NCBI GenBank assembly: GCA_900752095.1
Contig: CAADUD010000054.1
Span: 1 to 11,422, forward strand
Source: Clostridia bacterium
Lineage (GTDB): Bacteria > Bacillota > Clostridia > TANB77 > CAG-508
Direction of reading: 5' to 3'
DNA length: 11,422 nt
Part shown: in pieces, positions 6,743-11,422 of the stretch
How the letters are laid out: each line of letters opens with the position of its first letter
How positions within the stretch are numbered: the first letter of the stretch is position 1
Translations under genes and position numbers: made by a program
The notes under the pieces: generated by a model
Database searches by the model: none
What the model was told of the DNA's origin: nothing
The model's input: the letters and a program-made list of their open reading frames with translations, nothing else

Positions 6743-7125
6743 TTAAATAAAATAGTTACTATATCTAATTCTCCGTTGTTTCATTTCTTTTTGAAATAAA
6801 CATAATTTTTCTATTTCTCCAGAATATATAAGCTCTACTGCTGAGCAATTCGTCATGTTTAAATTTTGTATTAAATCTCAAATATAGTTTTGAATTAAAT
6901 TCACTAGCCAAATTACTTTAAGCGTACTAATCAACATACTCGAATATTTGTTATATACCATATTATTGTACTTTTTATCACTACCGCATAATATTTTCCA
7001 TTGTTCAATTTGATATGTTAAATAATCTTTTTAGAAATATTTACTTCCACAAACATAATCAATCTATTTTCACTTTTAACTTTTCTTAATAATCTAATAT
7101 CTTCTTTATAAATATTATTTTGCAT
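6743..7125 (-). pseudogene. Decayed gene of unknown function (one frameshift, one nonsense codon)
   Basis: An ATG at 7125, with GAAGGA about 9 nt upstream, opens 35 codons (MQNNIYKEDIRLLRKVKSEN...) ending at TAA 7020-7018. Adding one A to the run at about 7030-7034 shifts into a second open frame that continues SKKDYLTYQIEQWKILCGSD and runs to TGA 6880-6878. The same frame then continues DLIQNLNMTNCSAVELIYSG...RRIRYSNYFI to TAA 6745-6743. Repairing two lesions gives one continuous protein of about 127 aa with consistent composition, so a recently inactivated gene is the best reading. I do not recognise the family. Separate micro-ORFs are the less likely alternative. Confidence 0.6.
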
Positions 7126-7171
7126 TATCTACTATCCTTCTTTATGTTTCATTTCATTCCCATAAAACCTA

Positions 7172-7223
7172 TAAAAAAATAAATAGATAACACATATTAT
7201 TATACAACTTGTGTTATCTATTT
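7172..7223 (-). terminator. Rho-independent terminator after the first VanZ-family gene
   Basis: Perfect 14-bp arms 7223-7210 (AAATAGATAACACA on the minus strand) and 7194-7181 flank a 15-nt loop and are followed on the minus strand by ATTTTTTTA. It lies about 55 bp after the stop codon at 7279 and faces the right way for that gene. Confidence 0.75.
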
Positions 7224-7230
7224 ACTGTTT

Positions 7231-7265
7231 TCGTTCACGAACGGCTACTTTTCGTGCGTGAACGA
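7231..7265. repeat. GC-richer inverted repeat before the terminator
   Basis: TCGTTCACG (7231-7239) is inverted at 7257-7265. The left arm also lies in the near-palindrome CGTTCACGAACG. It is conspicuously GC-rich for the surroundings and sits between the VanZ-family stop and the terminator. It could be a second RNA hairpin stabilising the mRNA end, or a protein binding site. Confidence 0.6.
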
Positions 7266-7278
7266 CATGTATTTACTT

Positions 7279-7830
7279 TTATTTACAACTTTTTCTTAAT
7301 ATTCTATTGTTTATCAATATGCCCATTAAAAAACCTAAACTATTATGAATAATATCATCAAACTCAAATAAACCTCTACATAAAACTAATTGCAATAACT
7401 CAATAGAAAAAGAAATACTAATACCTATCAATAATCCAATCTTCCAATCCATCTTTTTACCATATGCTAATGGCAAAAAGATACCAATTGGTAAAAGCAT
7501 AACAATATTTAATATATTTTCTAAAAATAAATCATATCTAGAAGCAGTTCCTAATCTCCCTATAGGATGAATAATCTCTTTCCATGACCAAAATACTTCT
7601 AGTTGATATTTTCTAGTACTTGGTAATCTAGAAAATACTGTCGATCCATAAACATGTAAAAGATAAATAATAAATAAGATACTAAAACACATTTGTGTTT
7701 TAGTTATCTTATTCTTTTTATAATATCTTTCTAATATGATAAAACTGATAATCATTACAATAATTACAGTTATTAATTCTATTTTACTCCATTTAGGATA
7801 ATGAGAAATAATAGTTTGAAATATATCCAA
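7279..7830 (-). CDS. VanZ family membrane protein (copy 1)
   Basis: 183 aa. VanZ-family integral membrane protein: hydrophobic segments at about 16-35, 47-66, 104-124, 128-149 and 162-178, with the family pattern TVFSR, a central ENxLNIxMLLPxGIFLP, SFSIELLQ, and a C-terminal FDDIIHNSLGFLMG. VanZ of enterococci gives low-level teicoplanin resistance; most homologues, including this one, have no proven substrate. It is the closest relative of the adjacent upstream gene, with roughly 70% or more identity by eye, so a tandem duplication is clear. The start is TTG at 7830, matching the TTG of its paralogue. Its best Shine-Dalgarno (AAAGGA) is about 45 nt upstream, behind a hairpin, so translation may be weak or regulated. 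Confidence 0.9.
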   Translation of the reverse strand: MDIFQTIISHYPKWSKIELITVIIVMIISFIILERYYKKNKITKTQMCFSILFIIYLLHVYGSTVFSRLPSTRKYQLEVFWSWKEIIHPIGRLGTASRYDLFLENILNIVMLLPIGIFLPLAYGKKMDWKIGLLIGISISFSIELLQLVLCRGLFEFDDIIHNSLGFLMGILINNRILRKSCK

Positions 7831-7845
7831 TGTTTTAACTACTAA

Positions 7846-7869
7846 TATATTGTATATTTATACAATATA
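7846..7869. promoter_or_regulatory. Hairpin between Shine-Dalgarno and start codon of VanZ copy 1
   Basis: TATATTGTAT (7846-7855) is perfectly inverted at 7860-7869 around a 4-nt loop. On the minus strand it lies between AGAAAGGAAAAAG and the TTG start of copy 1. The paralogue has a very similar AAAGGAAAAGG directly followed by TAATTTAAA and TTG, with no hairpin, so copy 1 seems to have gained an insertion. A regulatory role is inference. Confidence 0.45.
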
Positions 7870-7967
7870 CTTTTTCCTTTCTACCAACCTTGGTTGTTAG
7901 TCATTATTTTTATCTTATTATTGTACAAGATACAAATAATGTAAACATAAAATTTAGATCAAATAGC

Positions 7968-7997
7968 AAAAAAGCAGCCTCTAAATTTAAGGCTGCT
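7968..7997 (-). terminator. Rho-independent terminator of VanZ copy 2
   Basis: On the minus strand AGCAGCCT (7997-7990) and AGGCTGCT (7980-7973) form a perfect 8-bp stem with a 9-nt loop, followed by a run of T. The upstream arm overlaps the stop codon TAG (7998-7996). It separates the transcription of the two VanZ-family genes, implying a separate promoter for copy 1. Confidence 0.88.
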
Positions 7998-8544
7998 AGC
8001 TTATTTTATTCATTAATACTACTTTGTTTATAATCACTATTCCTATTAAAAAACCTAAACTATTATGAATAATATCATCAACATCAAACATTCCTCTACA
8101 TAAAATTAATTGCATCAACTCAATAGAAAAAGAAATACAAAAACCTATCAATAAACCTACCTTCCAATCTATCTTTTTACCATATACTAATGGTAAAAAG
8201 ATACCTAAAGGTAAAAGCATAATAACATTTAATGTATTCTCCAATAACAATTCATATTTTGGATATGTCGTATTCATTGAATTTAATATTTCTTTCCATG
8301 ACCAAAATACTTCTAACTTACATATTCTTTTACTTGGTAATCTAGAAAAAACAGTAGATCCATAAACATGTAATAAATAGATAATAAATAAAATACAAAA
8401 AAACATTTGTATTCTATTTATTTTATCTTTTTTATAAAATCTATCTAAAATAATAAAACTTATAATCATTACTATAACTACAGCAATTAATTCTATTTTA
8501 CTCCAATGAGGATAATGAGAAATAACCGTTTGATATATATCCAA
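7996..8544 (-). CDS. VanZ family membrane protein (copy 2)
   Basis: 182 aa. It has the same architecture as copy 1: about five hydrophobic segments, HVYGSTVFSRLPS, ENTLNVIMLLPLGIFLP, ISFSIELMQ and a DVDDIIHNSLGFLIG C-terminus, all VanZ hallmarks. The two copies differ most in the loop at residues 70-100 (between the second and third membrane segments) and at the last ten residues. The start is TTG at 8544 with AAAGGAAAAGG 9 nt upstream, good spacing for a low-GC Firmicute. It begins 43 bp after the stop of the 101-aa gene and could be cotranscribed with it. Function in glycopeptide tolerance is not demonstrated for such homologues. Confidence 0.9.
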   Translation of the reverse strand: MDIYQTVISHYPHWSKIELIAVVIVMIISFIILDRFYKKDKINRIQMFFCILFIIYLLHVYGSTVFSRLPSKRICKLEVFWSWKEILNSMNTTYPKYELLLENTLNVIMLLPLGIFLPLVYGKKIDWKVGLLIGFCISFSIELMQLILCRGMFDVDDIIHNSLGFLIGIVIINKVVLMNKIS

Positions 8545-8587
8545 TTTAAATTACCTTTTCCTTTCAATTAAATACATGTTATTAAAA

Positions 8588-8893
8588 TTATTTTTCTTTT
8601 CTTTTATCAACAGTTATATAAAATGTATTTGCTAGATTTCTAACCCTTCGTCCTTTAAAACAAAATCTTACTTCAGATGCTTTCATTTGGACATAATATC
8701 CATTTATAATCTTATCTTTTTTTAAGTACTTTAATAATATTTGCAAAATTTGTTTTTGTGTTTCATCTATTTTTTCATTTCTTTTTATCTCAAAAACAAT
8801 ATTCTCAATTCTATTTTGGTTTACTATTATTTTTTTCCTTTGTTCAAGGTTATCAATCTGTTTATAACTACAAGGAACAACTATTTTATTCAT
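8588..8893 (-). CDS. Hypothetical small protein coupled to the phosphoesterase, 101 aa
   Basis: I do not recognise it. It is highly charged and Lys-rich, with a likely helical middle (residues 30-60, ETQKQILQILLKYLKKDK) and a C-terminal strand-rich part with a basic patch (FCFKGRRVRN). There is no signal peptide or membrane segment. Its ATG (8893) lies inside the 3' end of the phosphoesterase gene; the two overlap by 8 nt at ATGAATAA, a classic stop-start coupling arrangement. This implies matched production and probably joint function, for example a regulator, partner or neutralising protein of the phosphoesterase. Confidence 0.75.
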   Translation of the reverse strand: MNKIVVPCSYKQIDNLEQRKKIIVNQNRIENIVFEIKRNEKIDETQKQILQILLKYLKKDKIINGYYVQMKASEVRFCFKGRRVRNLANTFYITVDKRKEK

Positions 8894-10796
8894 CCTCTTT
8901 CATTCCCTTCATACAATAGTCGGAAAATTGACTAATTTCAATATTAAATGTATTTAAATAATCGTCAATTATACTAGATAAAACATTTTCAAATTCAAAA
9001 AAACTTAAGGCATACAAATAATCATCATACTTTTGATGATTGACTGTTATACCAAATGTCAATAATGGTCGTTTATCATTTCTATAACTAAAATAATTAC
9101 TATTGCAGTTTGGAATAGCAGTAATAAAATTATGCCAAACATCTTTTATTGGCTTTTTACAAATATTTTTATTTACAGAATATACCAAAGAATGTTTTTC
9201 TTTCCAAGAAGCTTCCAATAAATCTTCCCATTCCATATCTGATAACTCATAATCTGCATATTCAAGCTTATCCTCATCATAATTAGGAATTTTTACTATT
9301 AATTTTTTATAAATATTATTTTCTTCTTTTTGACAATATCTAAAGTGAAGTCTTATTAAATCATCAAAATCTTCAGCATTATTCCATTTAGCTTCAACTA
9401 TTAGATTACCTAAATTTTCACAAATAGCACCCAAATAGTTTTCAAAGTTACTCAATACAAGCTGCTTATTCTTTTTTATAAGATCTATTAATTCTGGACT
9501 TTTATTTTTACCATTACCAATCAATAACTCTTCTTGATATGTATTAAATCCATTTTCTTTATCTATATCAATATTATTATTTATTGCTTTTAAAAAATCT
9601 AATACATATTTATCCAGTATCGTTTTCATACGGTATTTTAATTCAGATATATGCTTACTAACAATTAACATTTCATCTACTACTTTTTCATTAAAATAAT
9701 ATGATTTATTGCTCCTATTGACTCCAGTATATAAAACAAAATAAGATTTATTATTTCTCATTTTAATTGGAACTGTTATTTTTTTCTCCTTACTCTCATG
9801 GTCATTTTTATACATAGAAAAATCTGTATTAAATTCATCATTGTCATTTGTAGAGCGTACATAGACATCAATAGAATTTATATCTAAATTAAACACGTAA
9901 CTAGAATATGTATGTTTTTCTTTCTTTTCATCATTTTGAGGTATCTCTCCATGATTAGTATTAGGCCATCCTATACCCGAAACTAATGTAAGAAGTGATT
10001 TAGTATTATTATACCAATTTACAATATCTCGATTATGTGTATGTCCGCATAAATAGGTATCTACATTTAATCCTTCTTTTGAAAGAAATGAATTTGTAAT
10101 TAAATCTTGATCATATCCCGTGAACCAATTTAAAGGATGATGACCAACTGCTATTACTAAATCAATATTCTTTTCACTTTTTATCTTTTTATATTGACTA
10201 TTTAACTCTTGTAATTGAAAATTTCCTATTCTTAACTTTCTTCTTTCATCATTATGTCCTTGACATAACCATGAAGTGTTCAATAAGACAAATAAGATAT
10301 TATGTTCTTCAATATTAACAACTCTACATTCATATGTGCAGCTTGAATTATTTTCTATTTCAAAAATATCCAAAATATCCTTTTTTAAATTTTTAAAATT
10401 ACTAAACGAGGAATTAAAAAACTTCCATTCTTGTTTTTTCCAATCACTATCTAATGGTTCAGGATTATGTAAAATATCATAATTAATAAACCCATTTTTA
10501 TATTTTTGTTTATCATTATCTAATTTTTTGTCGTGATTTCCAGGAACAATAATAACATCTATCACTTTTTCACCTAAAATTTCATGTAATTTTCTAAAAA
10601 AATCTAAAATAATTTTATTTTTCTTAGACGATCCCTGATTATATAAATCTCCACTAACAACTATTATAATGTTATCAGAATATTGCATTTCTAATTGAAT
10701 ATCATTTAATAATCTGGTATGCAAATCTGTTATTGTTTCATCATTGTTAACATCAAAATGTAAATCAGATAAATGTAAAATAGTAAAATTGTTCAT
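8886..10796 (-). CDS. Calcineurin-like metallophosphoesterase with large C-terminal extension
   Basis: 636 aa from the ATG at 10796, preferred over an upstream ATG (10814) because GGGGAG sits just before it and MNNFTILHLSDLHF then begins as the family does. The N-terminal ~260 residues hold the full set of metallophosphoesterase motifs: D11-x-H13 (SDLHF), GDLYNQG (D50), GNHD (N87-D89), GHHP (H219-H220) and CGHTHN (H252, H254). All metal ligands seem present, so it should be active on a phosphodiester or phosphomonoester; the substrate is unknown. Related domains include cyclic-nucleotide phosphodiesterases and nucleases. Residues ~330-636 match nothing I recognise, appear largely helical, and may sense or bind a target. 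No signal peptide, so cytoplasmic. It is coupled to the following 101-aa gene. Confidence 0.88.
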   Translation of the reverse strand: MNNFTILHLSDLHFDVNNDETITDLHTRLLNDIQLEMQYSDNIIIVVSGDLYNQGSSKKNKIILDFFRKLHEILGEKVIDVIIVPGNHDKKLDNDKQKYKNGFINYDILHNPEPLDSDWKKQEWKFFNSSFSNFKNLKKDILDIFEIENNSSCTYECRVVNIEEHNILFVLLNTSWLCQGHNDERRKLRIGNFQLQELNSQYKKIKSEKNIDLVIAVGHHPLNWFTGYDQDLITNSFLSKEGLNVDTYLCGHTHNRDIVNWYNNTKSLLTLVSGIGWPNTNHGEIPQNDEKKEKHTYSSYVFNLDINSIDVYVRSTNDNDEFNTDFSMYKNDHESKEKKITVPIKMRNNKSYFVLYTGVNRSNKSYYFNEKVVDEMLIVSKHISELKYRMKTILDKYVLDFLKAINNNIDIDKENGFNTYQEELLIGNGKNKSPELIDLIKKNKQLVLSNFENYLGAICENLGNLIVEAKWNNAEDFDDLIRLHFRYCQKEENNIYKKLIVKIPNYDEDKLEYADYELSDMEWEDLLEASWKEKHSLVYSVNKNICKKPIKDVWHNFITAIPNCNSNYFSYRNDKRPLLTFGITVNHQKYDDYLYALSFFEFENVLSSIIDDYLNTFNIEISQFSDYCMKGMKEDE

Positions 10797-10838
10797 TATC
10801 CCACTCCCCACCATATTTTTAAATTTAAAGAACTAAAA

Positions 10839-10844
10839 ATTATA
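10839..10844 (-). promoter_or_regulatory. Candidate -10 box for the phosphoesterase gene
   Basis: TATAAT on the minus strand (10844-10839) overlaps the stop codon of the small membrane ORF and would start transcription near 10832, about 36 nt before the phosphoesterase ATG. No good -35 is present at 16-18 nt, so the call is weak. Confidence 0.35.
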
Positions 10845-11136
10845 CCGATAAAACTTCCATTATTAACTGGTAACCATAAAAAAATAATAGTAAACTTAAT
10901 AAAAAACTAATTATTTTACCCATCAAGACTTTTCTTTTTGCTGTTTTGTTCATAAGTGGCATTTGTATTAAAACAAAACTTATAATAATTAACAAAGCTA
11001 ATCCAATAAAAAATAAAACATTCCTTTTAGTAATAAGGATTTTATTTCTATTGATAAAAAATAAAATCATAGTTAAAAGAGAAATTTGAATTACAAAAAT
11101 GACATTCCAAAAATATTTATTTATTTTTAGTTTCAT
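10840..11136 (-). CDS. Small membrane protein, possibly a truncated LCP (LytR-CpsA-Psr) N-terminus
   Basis: 98 aa from the ATG at 11136 (a TTG at 11145 would add three residues; neither has a good Shine-Dalgarno). It overlaps the 3' end of galU by 20 bp, so it is probably translated by reinitiation. Three hydrophobic helices are evident, at about residues 9-28, 39-58 and 74-93, separated by short basic loops (KRN, KTAKRKV). Long LCP cell-wall ligases of some Firmicutes begin with a similar three-helix region before the extracytoplasmic LCP domain; here the frame stops right after the third helix. Position behind galU fits an envelope-polymer locus. Whether this is a truncated LCP gene or a complete small protein cannot be decided by eye. 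Confidence 0.6.
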   Translation of the reverse strand: MKLKINKYFWNVIFVIQISLLTMILFFINRNKILITKRNVLFFIGLALLIIISFVLIQMPLMNKTAKRKVLMGKIISFLLSLLLFFYGYQLIMEVLSV

Positions 11137-11422
11137 TATTAACAATATCTTGAATATGTTTACTTACTTGATCATATAAATCTTCTCTATCTAATGCAAA
11201 ATCGATTGTTGCTTTGATAAATCCAAATTTATCCCCTACATCATATCTCTTTCCTTCAAAATCATACGCATACACTGCTTGTCTATCTAACAATCTTTTG
11301 ATTGCATCAGTCAGTTGGATTTCTCCTCCTGCTCCCTTTCCTTGAGTTTCTAACAATTCAAAGATTTCAGGTGTCAATACATATCTCCCTAAGACTGCTA
11401 GTTGACTTGGTGCTTTCTCTAC
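11117..11422 (-). CDS. galU: UTP-glucose-1-phosphate uridylyltransferase, C-terminal part
   Basis: The frame enters from the right edge and ends at TAA 11119-11117; 101 residues of a protein that is usually about 290 aa are visible. Characteristic GalU segments are present: VLGRYVLTPEIFELLE, GAGGEIQLTDAIKRLL, and YDFEGKRYDVGDKFGFIKA. The enzyme makes UDP-glucose from UTP and glucose-1-phosphate for glycolipid, teichoic acid or capsule synthesis in the cytoplasm. The frame stays open up to base 11422, so any start inside the window would be false. Sequence ends normally (NNETKNK), with no truncation. It is the only clear housekeeping gene in the window and marks the chromosomal side of the island. 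Confidence 0.93.
   Translation of the reverse strand, partial: VEKAPSQLAVLGRYVLTPEIFELLETQGKGAGGEIQLTDAIKRLLDRQAVYAYDFEGKRYDVGDKFGFIKATIDFALDREDLYDQVSKHIQDIVNNETKNK

Noticed and set aside
6743..7125. TGA read as tryptophan (alternative genetic code), because TGA stops interrupt otherwise open frames and all intact genes here end in TAA or TAG
   Set aside because: Tryptophans checked in the intact genes are TGG, and 600-codon genes contain no in-frame TGA; the frameshift in the same remnant supports ordinary gene decay.
8741..8935. Plus-strand 64-codon ORF
   Set aside because: Lies opposite the 101-aa gene and the end of the phosphoesterase gene; Phe/Tyr-rich shadow frame.
10276..10482. Plus-strand 68-codon ORF
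   Set aside because: Entirely antisense to the metal-binding half of the phosphoesterase, where the motifs prove the minus strand is coding.
10797..10814. Upstream ATG adding MVGSGI to the phosphoesterase
   Set aside because: The six codons cover the Shine-Dalgarno GGGGAG of the next ATG, and the shorter form begins as the family usually does.
1..11422. CRISPR array, tRNA or rRNA genes
   Set aside because: No regularly spaced repeats, cloverleaf-like segments or rRNA-like conserved stretches were seen on either strand.

Overview
The window is very AT-rich. It has compact genes with AGGAG-type ribosome binding sites, TTG and GTG starts, and sigma-A-like promoters. This suggests a low-GC Firmicute, possibly a gut Erysipelotrichia/Coprobacillus-type organism; that lineage guess is inference. 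The right edge carries a core gene (3' part of galU). The rest looks like an accessory island, with every gene from about 672 to 11422 on the minus strand. The left edge, on the plus strand, holds mobile-element debris.

Left edge (1-671): the C-terminus of a tyrosine recombinase, then two palindromes built from four copies of a 9-bp half-site (AGCACATAA), then the 3' remnant of an IS66-family transposase. This looks like the end of a recombinase element sitting in an older IS66 copy.

Defence-like block (672-6450, read right to left): an unrecognised 228-aa gene; a strong promoter buried in its last codons; a structured RNA (about 5607-5761) with the layout of a retron msr-msd; a 646-aa protein joining an N-terminal nucleoside-deoxyribosyltransferase-like domain to a retron-type reverse transcriptase; then a tight three-gene unit with its own likely promoter. 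That unit encodes an sce7726-type protein (PD-(D/E)XK-like), an sce7725-type protein, and a zinc-ribbon RES-domain protein. The retron is the main discovery candidate: toxin-like domain and RT are one polypeptide, where in the best-known retrons of this kind they are separate proteins. The RES unit may be a second NAD+-targeting defence or toxin module.

Middle (6451-8544): about 830 bp with only decayed coding remnants, one of them a clear frameshift plus nonsense pseudogene. Then two tandem VanZ-family membrane protein genes that are recent duplicates, each with a convincing downstream hairpin terminator.

Right part (8588-11422): a 101-aa protein translationally coupled to a 636-aa calcineurin-like phosphoesterase with a large unassigned C-terminal region (a possible two-gene system); a small three-helix membrane ORF that may be a truncated LytR-CpsA-Psr (LCP) N-terminus; and the 3' end of galU. 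The island may have entered next to a galU-LCP cell-envelope locus.
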